Of a stretch of 64,000 bases of DNA, positions 1 through 10,923 are shown piece by piece. Below the pieces are notes generated by a model that made no database searches, was not told where the DNA came from, and worked only from the letters and a program-made list of their open reading frames with translations. The translations under genes were made by a program, and so were the position numbers. Every line of letters starts with the position of its first letter. Position 1 is the first letter of the stretch. Origin of the DNA: Symsagittifera roscoffensis (taxonomy: Eukaryota; Xenacoelomorpha; Acoela; Convolutidae); contig NC_087069.1 in assembly GCF_963678635.1 (NCBI RefSeq), positions 21,490,660-21,554,659 of the forward strand, given 5' to 3'.

Positions 1-88
1 TTATGCTGAAATAGCTTTAAATCTGATCCTAATAAAACATGCAATTTCAAGTCATGTACTTCAAAAAGACAATGGTCGAATGACTTAC

Positions 89-298
89 CTGTGAGGACTG
101 ACACGACAGTTGATATTTTGATAACCAGGGACGAGATGTTGTCGGCAGATTCGTCTATGATGATGGATGCTAAGATGGTGTTGGTAGTGCCGAATACCAG
201 CAGGGGAGTGTAGAAACAGCCTAGATTGAGGAAGTAGTAGTACTTGGCTGTGAAGCTGTACACCCACTTCAGATTACGGAAACGCTTCAGAAGAACGC
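89..298 (-). CDS. Host gene exon A: second two-helix membrane unit
   Basis: The 210-nt exon has acceptor TTTTCAG at the upper end and the consensus donor CAG/GTAAGT at the lower end. It holds 2 nt, 69 codons and 1 nt, and joins exon I in phase (G plus GC). It encodes a basic lead (KRFRNLKW), then AKYYYFLNLGCFYTPLLVFG as a first membrane helix, then a segment ending KISTVVSVLT as a second. The YYFLNL start of the helix mirrors DYYFRLNL in exon E, which suggests an internal domain repeat. Transcription continues leftwards out of the window. Confidence 0.85.
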
Positions 299-1114
299 CT
301 GAAAATGTAATAAATTTGTTTTCATTAATAGAACTTTTGTTAAACAAAATTGATGAAAAAAAAATATAATTAAACCCATCTGGGAAGAATAGCAAAAACC
401 TAGAGTATTGACTTCTTTGTACAGTAACTCTTTGTTTTTCGCTTAAAGTTTTGCTGGAGGATTCTACTTGTTTGTTCATTCGGGGTTTTTGAAAACTCTC
501 AGAAAAGCTCCGTAAATTTGCGGTTGCTAAAAGAAGGCCCAAGTCTCGAAACTTTTCAGTGTGTAACTGGTTCGCTCCTAGGAAAACATAGGATAGAAAA
601 TATAAAAATTTCCAATCACGCTTAAAGTTTATTTTCTATCTACTGCATAGCGAATTTCGGAGTAGCTTTAGAAAGAACCTCGTACAAGAAATAGCGAACT
701 TCACGAACTGTACCATGTGTTTAACTGTTTCCTGGGAACAAATACGACACTAAACTTCACCAAAGTTTAAGTAACAGTACTGTTTAGTTCATTTTTTTTT
801 CGGTTTTTATACTAAATGAAAAGACATTCACGAATGGCAAAATGAGTGACTGTATTTCGTACTGTTAACATAAAGTTTAAATAAATTGCGATTTATTTCT
901 CGTTTCAGTTACTGTTACTTCAATTTTGGTAACGTAGCAAAAGGTACGACGACAGGCCATAAAGAAGACACGTCATAAGCCTATCAGAATCGAGAACAGG
1001 AAATAGTTCGTACGTTTGTTTTATTATCTCGATTCTGATTGGCTTACAACGCTTCTACTTTAACAGCACTCTCAGTTTTTTACCTGTTTAAATTGATTCA
1101 AAATGATTAATTAC
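299..1114 (-). other. Host intron
   Basis: AT-rich sequence between exons I and A. I see no gene, no structured RNA and no recognisable transposon in it. Confidence 0.7.
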
Positions 1115-1294
1115 CCAGCAGAAGACTGCTGTCCAGATTCTTGTCGCTCTGAGACAAAATTGCACTGATGGATGTCATGGACACACTCTTCGATAGTCCC
1201 CCTCCCTCCCCTTGGCCCCCCTTCGCCTCCTCCTCCTGCTGTCCACCCTTGTTAATCCCTGCAGGACTCACACTATTATTGGCAAGCTTACCAT
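1115..1294 (-). CDS. Host gene exon I: Gly/Glu/Ser-rich linker
   Basis: The 180-nt exon has acceptor AATTTCAG and donor G/GTAATT. It holds 2 nt, 59 codons and 1 nt, in phase with exons H and A. It encodes a low-complexity segment with GGQQEEEAKGGQGEGGG followed by Ser-rich KSVSMTSISAILSQS. No membrane helix is present, so it probably forms a cytosolic linker or regulatory segment between the two membrane units. It is markedly more GC-rich than the flanking introns. Confidence 0.8.
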
Positions 1295-1777
1295 CTGAAA
1301 TTGAACTTTAATTATCAAGTACGATGAGAGTATGTTTTAAATCATGAGACGGGAAACGAATTCACTTATGAGACGAATCACTTATTTTTTTGTCCGGAAA
1401 TACTGATTCAAAAAGTCACTTATTCCGATGCAATGAAAATTGAACAGAGCGCACATTTGTTATCATTTGGCTATTTTTTGCTCCCAAACTGGTTTCAATT
1501 ACAAAAACCATCAATTAATATCGTAAAAGTTTTAGCTTTTTTGCCATTGAAGAACAAGTTTTGGGCAAACGATAGACAAATGATAAAAAAGGTGTTCCAT
1601 CGTTAATCATCATATTAAAAATTTCTTGTTTGGAAAATTACAGAAAATGATTATTTGAACAATAGTTTAACATCTGTTCTCATATACTTATTTATGAATT
1701 GAGAAAAAATTGGTCAAGATAGCAAATTAATCATAATGCAACTTAACCCAACAAAAACTCAGAAACATAATAACTAC
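1295..1777 (-). other. Host intron
   Basis: AT-rich intron between exons H and I. Nothing else is recognised. Confidence 0.7.
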
Positions 1778-1904
1778 CTTGGGCCAAATTTCCCATCTCA
1801 ACATTCTCAGTCAGTCCTCGCAACTGGGGATTCTGAAGGGTTCCCTCTCTGGAGGCCCTGGATACCCGTCCGGATTGGATTCTGGATTGTGATCTACTGC
1901 CACC
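1778..1904 (-). CDS. Host gene exon H: Arg/Ser-rich linker
   Basis: The 127-nt exon has acceptor ATTCCAG and donor AAG/GTAGTT. It holds 42 codons plus 1 nt and follows exon C in phase 0. It encodes GGSRSQSRIQSGRVSRASRE and then an acidic tail with LTENVEMGNLAQ. The SRSQSR and RVSRAS stretches look like basophilic kinase sites, which is inference only. A plus-strand open frame over the same bases is a shadow of this exon. Confidence 0.8.
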
Positions 1905-4616
1905 CTGGAATTAATAAATTACCGATTTGTGATTTAGGATAGCCAATGTTTTTGGTGAAACGACAGAGGTCTTAATCTAATATAACCAATTTGGAGTGAT
2001 TTTTTCAGAAATTATAACTAAAAATAACGATTTTACGAAATTATACATATTTTTTTAAGAAAATTTTAAACTTATTATTGGTTATAAATCCTTTAAACAC
2101 CTGGATTTTTTAAACCTGGATTGCAAGCGAATACCTTTTAAAAAAGTTGGTGAATTCTTTGAAAGCTGAACTGGCACCCAGAATTGGTGTCCATAGCATG
2201 TCATGCCATACATTTTTCTGATAAGTCGCGCAAAATTTGGCCTTGAAACTCTATGCGACTTCAAAAACCAAAAATCTATGTATGAATGTCAAAAACCAAA
2301 CGACAAAACAAAAACATAATTGCCATTGAAATATGATGGAATTATAGTGAAAACCTGTTTTTTTTTAAATTAGATTGTCAAACAAAGGGACTATCTTGTA
2401 AGTTTTGTAACAAACAGATCAAACTAATAAATGACAAATTCAAGAGTTCTCAGATCAGGGCAACTTAATGTTCCTTTTGCCATTAAACGTCTATGGAATA
2501 CCATTCAATAATTTTCAAAAAACAGTCAGGATCAGACGTACAAGCTTCCCGACCCTTAAGCATCTTACAGTAGATAATCCCCCAGGCCATTTAAAGCTTT
2601 TTGAAAAAAGATTACGCAAAAAATATGTATTCCAACAAGCACGCTAAAATAATTCTTTTTTGAAAAAATTTTTCTAATGGAATAGCTTATTTGTACATTT
2701 ATCACTCAGACCCGGACTCATTATGTTTTCGCTTTTTTTGAAATTCGGCCACTTCAATAAGCCCTCAAAGTCAATTTTTGCAAAACCTGTATCTCATTCC
2801 TCTCAAATCACATTACATTCCTCTCAAGTTACACTTGTTCTTTATAAAAAAAATTATTACTAATTTTTTTGGTAGTTGTCTCCCTGGACGCTATTTAAAA
2901 TTTAAAGTGATATAGTCAGCCTGCAGTAACTATTAATGAGAAAATCTAGCAAGTCACAGTTTTACTTGAATCAATTTCTGAGTCGGAACAAGTAGCCGCT
3001 CATGTGTTAATATCAATCTGAATATATCGCGTTTATGGCACCCAACTCACGAAGCTGGTTCTTTTCAAACCCTTATACCTTTACTATAAACTACCGGTTA
3101 ACTATATTTTGAAAGTTGATTTTCGAACATTAATAACTTTTGGCATTTTGAAAAAACTTTAAAAAAGGCTAACTAGGGAGTAGAAGTTTGTCTCGAGGGA
3201 AAATGACCACCCCAACACAAATATTCTGTACTCACAGTTTTTATGTGGGGTGTGAAGTTTTTTATAAAACAAATTTTTGGAAAATTTTATTTAAAGCGGT
3301 AAAAACATAAATGATAATTTGTTTGGAGTATCTTTCATGTCGCCTATTCAACCAAGTTGTTTTCTCAGCATAGCATGCATTGGTTCTAGTCACTCCGTCA
3401 AGTCCATTTTCAGTTTTTCGTGACATTTAACTTTCGCTGTTCAATAGCGGTGTTTGCCTTCCGTTTAACAAAGGAAAAGACTTGCACTTAAAAAAAGTCC
3501 AAATTGTGACGAAGAAAACTTGAGACTGAACAAACTTTAAGATTTTTCCTGAAAAAAAAACAAACAGTTGTGAACTGTATAAGAGTTTCAACTACGTTCA
3601 TCGACTGCTAAGGCACATATTAATTGTTTCACAGAGCATTTCCTACACAAATGACAACGAAGAAAACAACGTGACAATATCAACGATAAAAAATAATTTT
3701 TTATTTTTTAATATGCAAAGAACCAACCAATTTCAACCAAAAGTTTCTGAACAGCCAATTCAGGAGAAACTAATAGATAAAGTATTTAAATATTAGTTTT
3801 TGAAACAAAATATAATTTTGAAAGTGCTCGAATATTTGTTTTGACACACGTCCGCTTCGTATCGGCCTCAAGTTGAAGACAGTAACTCTTTTTTTATAAA
3901 TGATTGACTTCAGCATTTGTTATAATTTCATTCAATTTTTTTGCTTTCAGAATTATGGATTGTTAATGTCTACAAAGCGCGCATAAATTAGTCCAGAGCA
4001 TGGCCAAATTGTCAGTTCTTAAACTCCCAAAAGTTTGCAAAAAATGATCGCAGGTAAAATCTTTTTTTTTGAATTTGAATCAGGTAGCCAATATTTTCAA
4101 TGGTGCATAATTTTTGTTGTTGATTTTTTGGTAATTTTTTTTGAAAATTGACTGAATAAAAACCACTTCAAGCCTAATTATTTTATTTTCTTCGAAAGTC
4201 GGAACAAGAATGTGTTTTTTTTTTGCCATAGTGAAGGATTTTTTTGAATGTTTGCAATAGTTTGCCGTATTTTTATTATCTGACATATAGGATCTTAGCA
4301 TACGGACAATTAAAAGTTGTCTTAAAAGTCAGAAATCAGACCATGCCATCCGCCAAAATTTAACAACCAATTTCACCATAAGTTGAACTAAACAAATTTT
4401 GAAAACTAAGAAACTAAGAAAATTCAAAATCAATTATAGCATTTTTGTATTTTAAATGAAAAGAATATAAGGCAAAACTCTTTTTTCTACAGGGGCTCAA
4501 CAGCGATTCTCTGTAAAGAGCTGACAGGCTCCTATGTTGTTTTTTCCCTTGTGGATAAATCGTCCTAACCAACTACTCAGAAACTAACTAAAATCCTTTC
4601 TTCAAATGTTTCGTAC
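1905..4616 (-). other. Host intron containing the left edge of the 25-kb duplication
   Basis: Long AT-rich intron between exons C and H. The left boundary of the segmental duplication falls inside it at about 3614. No gene or structured repeat was recognised. Confidence 0.65.
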
Positions 4617-4738
4617 CTTGGAGATGGCTGCCTTCCTGTACTTGCGGGCGATGAAGGTGGGAATGGCAATCTCACTCTGCATGATGTTTTTCTCGTTCTC
4701 GTAACAGTTGTTGATGAACTCCACAACGCCAACGGCTG
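4617..4738 (-). CDS. Host gene exon C (duplication copy A)
   Basis: The 122-nt exon has acceptor AATTGCAG and donor CAAG/GTACGA. It holds 2 nt and 40 codons and ends in phase 0. It encodes a soluble charged segment that begins AVGVVEFINNCYENEKNIM and ends FIARKYRKAAISK, which I expect to be helical and cytosolic after the first membrane unit. It joins D on its left (T plus CA gives Ser) and H on its right. It is identical in sequence to the copy at 29571-29692. Confidence 0.85.
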
Positions 4739-5354
4739 CTGCAATTCAAAGCAAACATAATAGTTGCAACTTTAATTGTAATATTATCATACCCGCACTG
4801 ACAGAAATGGTTTCCGGTCGATTTAAATCGATTTTAAATCGATTTTAAATCAATTTAAAGTGTTTAACCATGACCATTTTACGAACTCAAATGGATTTTA
4901 AACCGATTTAATTCGATTTTTTTGAAAATTTTAAATCGATTTAAGTGTCTAAAAAATCGATTTAAATCGATTTCGATGGATTTACCGACTCACTAAAATC
5001 CATCGGAATTTTGTCAGAGCGGGTATATTTGAGAAAGAGCGCAGGCCAAAAACTAAACTTTTTTTGTCAAAACCTAATAAATATTGCATCAAAAAAAATT
5101 CTGTAATAAATTATTCTCCTTGCAAACAATCGTCATCCATCACAGTCGCGTGAGTTTATTGTGATAGGGGCAATACAAGTATCGCGCATCGACACTCACA
5201 GCAACTAAAAACCCATATTGCCTACTGCATATTGCATACTTCGGTCGGGGTCTGATTTCATTCTATTTAGTAAACACACATTTTTTGTCGATTGAAATCT
5301 TGAACCAAAGTAATAATTTATAACTCTCTTTATGAACAATCTATCTGGACTCAC
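4739..5354 (-). other. Host intron with a MITE
   Basis: Short intron between exons D and C. Most of its left half is the TA-flanked MITE at 4792-5023. The rest is AT-rich with nothing recognised. Confidence 0.6.
4792..5023. mobile_element. TA-flanked mariner-type MITE (copy A)
   Basis: A 232-bp element with imperfect terminal inverted repeats, CCCGCACTGACAGAAAT on the left and the complement of TTTTGTCAGAGCGGG on the right. It is flanked on both sides by TA (4790-4791 and 5024-5025), the target duplication of Tc1/mariner-type elements. The interior is built from reiterated ATTTAAATCGATTT words and has no coding capacity. It sits about 50 bp from an exon acceptor. Confidence 0.6.
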
Positions 5355-5461
5355 ATTTGGTCTTCTGGCAGTCGAGAATGAGACACAACATGGCCACTCT
5401 TCCACTCATGTCTCTGTACTTGATCAGAGTCGAGTTGGCCGACTGATACTTCTGGTTCCAT
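5355..5461 (-). CDS. Host gene exon D (duplication copy A)
   Basis: The 107-nt exon has acceptor TCGGCTAG and donor AAAT/GTGAGT. It holds 1 nt, 35 codons and 1 nt. It encodes WNQKYQSANSTLIKYRDMSG followed by RVAMLCLILDCQKTK. It completes a Gly codon with exon G and a Ser codon with exon C. The segment lies just after the second helix of unit 1 and looks like an amphipathic cytosolic helix. The copy at 30309-30415 is identical. Confidence 0.85.
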
Positions 5462-8214
5462 CTAGCCGAAAACAAAAACAAACAAACGTAAGTAGAAATA
5501 CTGAACTCAAATTGTTTAAATCTTGTAATGTTGCAAACAAGTTGACTATCAATTCCGGAATCCATGTTGTTGTTGTCCAAATGTAAAATCAAAAGCACAA
5601 GGTTCAGCAGATTTTTAAGAGGCAGATTAACCCGATAAGTCACACCAGCGCTGATTCAAAATGTGATCACCAATGGTCCCAAAAATGCATATCTGGATAA
5701 GAGATACTTCAACGCTTAAATCGGCATTCTAACCATTCGATGTCTTAAGCCTAATTATAAATTATATACCACTTTTTAGGAATTAAATCAGCGGTGACAA
5801 ACATTAATTTTGACCTGGATCAACGATAAATTCGACTGAAATTTCAACCCCGGAAGACCGGATTTAATTTCATTCCATTTTCGTTTTTTTTTCGGTTCTG
5901 AAGAACCACAATGGGCTGTTGAAAAACTATGGCTGAGTGGGTTTTTTCTTCCCAACTTTGATTACCTCATAGAAAGATCGTAGAGCTACAGCGTCAGATT
6001 TTTTATTAATGGATGCGAAATGAACTTTTTCAAAAACAATGTTTTCTTTATTCAGTCTAAACTAGATGATCAGAGTCGAATGAGCTGATAGAAATTTGAA
6101 TTAAGTCTGAAATCCAGTTTTAATCCTTTACAATCAACTGTTCTATTAGCTATTACATCATCGTTATTGTAATGTGCATTAATCAGATTTCGTAACCTCA
6201 AAAATAACCTCATAGCTGGGTCTCGGATCCCCAGACAAGGTGATTATTACTAAAAACACGGCTAGAATCCTAAACTAGATACCTTTTTAGTGACATATAT
6301 AAGGTCCATTAGAGATGGATTGACCCTTTTCCCGCCCCTAACTAATCTTGCTCTGCAATACCAAATCAATATTGAGTTAAGCTAAAAGAGGTTTAATGTC
6401 TGTTGGAAGACTCTCTTGGCACCGGGCATCTAATTCCAACTTCTCCCAGTTGTCCCTTATCTTTTAATGCTCAGGAGGGTTTGGAGCTGTCCCCAATATC
6501 CCACTGGACCATGCGGTTTCGCTTCCTTCCACGAATAAGCTTCTTATCGTGTCTTGGTGCACGATGGGAGGCTTCGTTTCGATTCTATTATCTAATTTCT
6601 TTACTTGACTTTCTTTCTTCTCATATTTTATTATTGTGTTTTTGACACGCTGAAATCGATTGTCAAAACGACCGGATCTAGTATTTTTCAAAAAATAATT
6701 CAATCCCAATCGAAAAACTGAAAATTCAAATTCTTGAATCTTCTGAATCTCCTTTTCATCTAAATGTCGTGATTAAGGCTTTTAACGTCTTTTTCATTGT
6801 GCACCGGAAGGTTCGGCTGTGACATTTCGATTTTAGTAATTTGCGCAGCAACTTGCCAAATTTTGTTTTGGAACACAAAAAGCTATATAACTCCAGTTTT
6901 GATGCAATCGATTTGAAGTGAAGAAATAACGGAAAAAGAGAATGTCATTTGCAGGCAGTCTAAAATTGCTTACCACCAGTGCAACCGAAAAATTGTAATA
7001 GCAGAAATTAAACCGCAAAAGTTTTTTGAATATTAAAATTTTTTGAAAACTTATGAAAATTATGAAAATGAAGAATTATTATCAAAAAAAGATATTGAAT
7101 GAAGATTTCGCTCAACCTGTAAAAATGTTTTATGAATTTTGTGTGGGCAAACGTATACATCAAAAATCAATTGAATTTCAAAGTTTGATGCAATAAAACT
7201 GTTTTTTTTATATATTCCTTTCAAAGTTATTCAAAATCGTCGAATTTTGCTAAGAATTTAGTTTAAGAAATCAATCATGATATCAGCCATGATGAAGAAG
7301 ATAGGAACACAGTGATTTTAGCTGTAAAATAAATTGGGTATCAGCAAAGGAAAGGCAGCAACATACTTGACTCTTTTAAAAATTATTATTAACATACATT
7401 TTCCGTCGTTTATTAAAGTATCTATACATGTAGTTTTTTTAAAAAATTTTTGAGTTGCATAGAATTGCCTCAAGAAAGGTTATTTCAAAAAAGAGCATGT
7501 TTTTGGAAAGTTTTAAAGTTTTTTTTTGTTATAAAGTGTATAAAACTATTGGCTACGAGTCTTAAATTGCTCTCAATTTGTTTACCATGACTCATTTATT
7601 AATTCAATTTGAACAAATTATCTGTATTTCAATTAGTGAATTCCGCACAAATTACATGATACTAATTTTTGTACCAAATTCAACTATGCTTAAGAGTTGT
7701 TTTAGAAACAAATCAGTATTAGCGTTTTAAGCGCTAAGTTTTCGATGTTTTAAACATGATGATATATAGTATGCCACCGTTTGGTATCTATGTCAGCAAT
7801 GATAGAAGCTTGTTTTTTTTTCTTGAACAGACATAAATATGACTGAGATTTTAACCATCACTTTCATTACCTCAATTAGTTTTCGTTTTCGTTTTTTTTT
7901 GTTCTGAACAACCCCTAGGGGCTGGTAACGAACTATATAGTAGTGTGTTTTTTCTTCCCAAACTAGCTTATAGGGTTACAATTCACATAGGTGGTTTTTT
8001 GAAGTCGGATTGCAATAAAAAACAAAAACACTTTGTCTCAGTATCGAGTAAAACAAGCTGAGAGTTTTGTTTCTCGGCTTTTTTTTTCTCGGCCATTTCA
8101 GATCTGAAAATTTCATTTTCTTGGCTACTTCTGGCCTCAAAAAGCTTGAAAAACAGAATAGTCGGAACAAAAAATTTTGATAAAAATCTATCAAAAACAT
8201 ATCACCACTAAAAC
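5462..8214 (-). other. Host intron, left part
   Basis: Non-coding AT-rich DNA between exons G and D. Two stretches near 5875-5960 and 7885-7965 resemble each other: a T-rich run, then GTTCTGAA, GGGCTG and TTTTTTCTTCCC. They may be fragments of one dispersed repeat. No gene was recognised. The open frames at 6403-6709 carry no signal I trust. Confidence 0.5.
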
Positions 8215-8598
8215 CAGGGGCAGATTTAGGGGAAGGGCGGGGGGCGGACGCCCCCCCCCCCTCCCTCAGGGGTTCGACACCCTGCCGACCCTTTTTAGGA
8301 AATTCATTTTTGGCCGACTGGCTCTAAAAATTTTCTAAAGGCGCCTTTGGCGCCAATAATACTAACTCTGAGGGGGAGCGCGCGCCAAAATAAAACGCAT
8401 TTTTTTGTCAAAATTTTCCAAAAAGTGCCCAAAACGGCTTTTTTGACCTGTTTTTTCAAAAATTTGCCTACGGCGCAGAAAATTTGCCAAAACAGCGTCT
8501 TTTTAGTGCTTAGGAGAGCTCGGAAAATCAAAAAAAAGGTCTTCAAAGTTTTTTTTGAAAATCCGCCTCCCCTCGAGAAAATCCTACATCCACCCCTG
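8215..8598. mobile_element. hAT-type MITE (copy A)
   Basis: A 384-bp GC-rich element bounded by CAGGGGCAGATTTAGG on the left and the complement of CAGGGGTGGATGTAGG on the right. Perfect 8-bp target duplications ACTAAAAC flank it at 8207-8214 and 8599-8606. CAGGGG termini with an 8-bp duplication are the hallmark of hAT elements. It contains no transposase. The small open frames inside, on both strands, follow from GC-rich repeats and are not called as genes. Confidence 0.85.
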
Positions 8599-9004
8599 AC
8601 TAAAACAATGAATTTATTTTAAAGGGTGAATTACAAAACGTGAGATATGATTCATAACATCAAAAGGAGATTAAGCGTTTAAGGAGTGGCTGAATTCTTG
8701 AATTTGGCAGAAAATCTATTCAAATAATGGGGTATGTGTATTCCCGCTAGAATCGTTTATTGATAAAAATACGACCTTGTTGCAGTAGTTGTTTGCTTGA
8801 AGAGAGGAACAGCGAGTTAAAAGTTGGAAAGTTAAAGTTGGAGTTGAAGATGCTTCGGAAATTGGAAAATTCGGCTATCTTTGTGGCGAAAATCTTAACC
8901 GGCTTTGGACCAATTCTTGTGTTTTCGAAAGAGTGTAATGGCCATGCCATGCAATGTCTAGTTGATTTTCATTGGCTCGCGGAAGGCAAATTGATTTGTT
9001 CGAA
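8599..9004 (-). other. Host intron, middle part
   Basis: Non-coding sequence between the MITE and the decayed coding fossil. Nothing further was recognised. Confidence 0.5.
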
Positions 9005-9651
9005 CAGTTAAAAAAGAAGTGTGGATGGCTAGCGTTGATACTGAAAGGCTGTAGGTTAGTTTGTGAGCTGTGTGAGAAGTTTGTGTGTGAGCAAACATTG
9101 CTTCTGATGTCTTCGAATTGCCTTTTGCTGACTTGAGGCATCCCGACGACTCATTTTTGTGCATCCCGTTCTAGAACTTCTAGTAACTTCTCCCCTGTTT
9201 TAGTATCGAAGACTTTTTGTTAGATGGTGGATAAGCTGATATTTCGTCTGCATGAGCTCCGAGAAGCTTGATTGAACAAATGTTTCATTTGAGGTTATTT
9301 TAACAACTTCAAGTTCTCCTTTGAATCTGATATCTCTTCAGCGAGTTGCCACTAGACTCTCACAAAACGAAACGATAGTTCCTTTGGTTGAATGGAGACT
9401 GTTGATTTGATTTGTTCGATGGCTTGTGTGATTTCCGGAAAAGTATTCAGCGCTGAAGGCTGCGATGGAATCATTGAGTAGAGGCGGCTTAACTTAGAGG
9501 TTATTTGTTGGCCGAGAGGGTAGTAGCCGAGAGGGTAGTAGCCGAGAGGGTAGTAGCGATTATCTAAGCTAGCATTTTCGATTGAGAGCAATTGTTTCTT
9601 ATCGCAGTTAATGTGAGCTGTCTTTAAAACCTGCTCGCATTTGTTGAGTGC
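9005..9651 (-). pseudogene. Decayed coding fossil of unknown family (copy A)
   Basis: The minus strand reads like protein but jumps frame. From 9651 it is open for about 100 codons, starting ALNKCEQVLKTAHINCDKKQ and passing through QITSKLSRLYSMIPSQPSAL to a stop near 9352. Downstream, another frame gives KITSNETFVQSSFSELMQ, then stops and further frame changes. This looks like an old gag-like or other transposon ORF, or a dead gene, inside the host intron. The family is not recognised. The first frame contains the triple PLGYY repeat made by the 15-bp tandem repeat. Confidence 0.35.
9511..9555. repeat. 15-bp tandem repeat, three units (copy A)
   Basis: Three perfect copies of GCCGAGAGGGTAGTA. 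Read on the minus strand they encode a YYPLG repeat inside the decayed coding fossil. Confidence 0.95.
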
Positions 9652-9806
9652 TTAATTCGAATACGATTTAAGTAAATTGGGTGAAGTTTATGAAGTTCCG
9701 AGACAATGGCTTATAAATTATTCGCCACTATTACCCACAAAAAACTTGTTTAGGAAGTAGTAAGCTATCAAGGGAGGGGTTTTATGTAAAACAAATTCTC
9801 TCTCAC

Positions 9807-9933
9807 CCTAGCTTCATCTGTGCGGCCGTCCATACAGAGAGTACCCCATTCAACACAGCCACGAGTAACTTCATCGAGTTGTCATCATCCTTTCCTGTAG
9901 TCATTGCACTGTGAGTCAACACCGAAGTCATGC
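9807..9933 (-). CDS. Host gene exon G (duplication copy A): second helix of unit 1
   Basis: The 127-nt exon has acceptor TGCTTAG and donor GG/GTGAGA. It holds 2 nt, 41 codons and 2 nt. It encodes MTSVLTHSAMTTGKDDDNSM followed by the hydrophobic helix KLLVAVLNGVLSVWTAAQMK. It joins E (G plus GC) and D (GG plus A) in phase. A nearer acceptor, CTCACAG, would break phase with exon E. The copy at 34751-34877 has the same sequence. Confidence 0.85.
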
Positions 9934-10426
9934 CTAAGCATAACACAAAGCAACAAAATAAACTCTTATTCCGAGGTTGACCATCATATCAAAAATTCTC
10001 TATCTTGAAACTTATTCACATAAGAAGTGTAAACAACTTCTTCTAACGTTCAATTATCTTAAAATATAAAGTACTATTCATGTATTAATTTTAAAGACGA
10101 ATTTTATGTAGAACATTTGTGAAAGAATTTGGCGAGAAAAAGAACAAAAAACTCAGGGATATGGTCTAGAGTTCCACCTTTTGCTTAACCCGGATTATTT
10201 TCGAAAGCTCTGAACCATCAACAGCAGCCGGTTCCCGCCATAGCAAAAAATTAAAAAATATATGAAAAAAATTCTTAGTGTAACCCCACCCAGTTTCAAA
10301 GGCTCTTAGATTCAAAGGCCCCTGAGTGAGTAGGTGGGTAGGCATAGTGACTGAAATGGATAAAGTGAATTAAAATTAAAAAAAAAAAAAAGTGTAAAAA
10401 AACCCGTGCTAGAACGCTGATCATTG
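9934..10426 (-). other. Host intron left of LTR element 1
   Basis: AT-rich intronic sequence between exon G and the LTR insertion. It ends with the ATTG target duplication at 10423-10426. Nothing else was recognised. Confidence 0.6.
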
Positions 10427-10836
10427 TGGAACCTGATCTAAACTACATTTTATGATTGGATAAATTAGATATTTTACCACTGTAAAGTATTTAATATTAA
10501 CCAATCATGATCCATCTAACTAACAACCCACTTATTTGTAAGTGCTGAAATTACTTGTAATTTCAGCACCAGAGAGATTTGAATTTAACTTAGAAATTAG
10601 TTGACTCTCCAAGAAGACTTCAGCAGCCGCAATAAACCAGTATACCCTAGATCTATTGAGCCTAGCAGAGACTAGTTAAACAACCTGAGACTAGATAGTA
10701 TAAGAGTAAGATTAGGATCGGTATTAGACTAAGAAGTTGCACGAATCTATCCGGCCGAAAATAAGATAGCGTGACGAGCAGACGGTGTACCCTATCCGAA
10801 ATTACTCTATGAGTTATACACTTCGGTCCTAACTCA
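10427..10836 (+). repeat. 5' LTR of element 1
   Basis: A 410-bp direct repeat of 27731-28140, TGGAACC to AACTCA. It contains AATAAA (10631-10636) and TATAAG (10699-10704) as candidate polyadenylation and promoter motifs, and a near-perfect palindrome at 10542-10569. It is identical to the 5' LTR of element 2. Confidence 0.95.
10542..10569. promoter_or_regulatory. 28-bp palindrome in LTR
   Basis: A 13-bp perfect inverted repeat, GTGCTGAAATTAC, separated by TT. It is repeated at 27846-27873, 35485-35512 and 53863-53890, and at 57920-57947 with one mismatch. It is a candidate dimeric transcription-factor site or RNA hairpin in U3. No factor can be assigned. Confidence 0.7.
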
Positions 10837-10838
10837 TC

Positions 10839-10848
10839 TGGTGCGACC
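10839..10848 (+). other. Candidate primer binding site, element 1
   Basis: TGGTGCGACC lies two bases after the LTR, where retroelements carry the sequence complementary to a tRNA 3' CCA end. The same site occurs at 35782-35791 and 58217-58226. I could not match it to a particular tRNA. Confidence 0.55.
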
Positions 10849-10923
10849 ATAAGTCTCGAACAAGACCTTAATAGCTTAGAATTAACCAAAAATAGATTAG
10901 AATTTAGACAAAACATTTTTAAA

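Noticed and set aside
1736-1942. 68-codon plus-strand frame
   Set aside because: Shadow of host exon H, which has matching splice sites and phases on the minus strand.
6403-6709. Possible LINE endonuclease or other coding remnant on the minus strand
   Set aside because: Only a few suggestive words, and no continuous frame or recognisable motif in either duplicate.
8304-8622. Overlapping open frames on both strands in the GC-rich block
   Set aside because: They lie inside the hAT MITE, mirror one another through inverted sequence and look non-coding.
9511-9555. Three regularly spaced repeats as a CRISPR-like array
   Set aside because: The units are adjacent with no spacers, in eukaryotic intronic DNA. 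It is a simple minisatellite.
9807-9920. Exon G starting at the nearer acceptor CTCACAG
   Set aside because: It leaves phase 1 at the start, which does not fit exon E. The acceptor at 9934 gives matching phase and a longer open frame.
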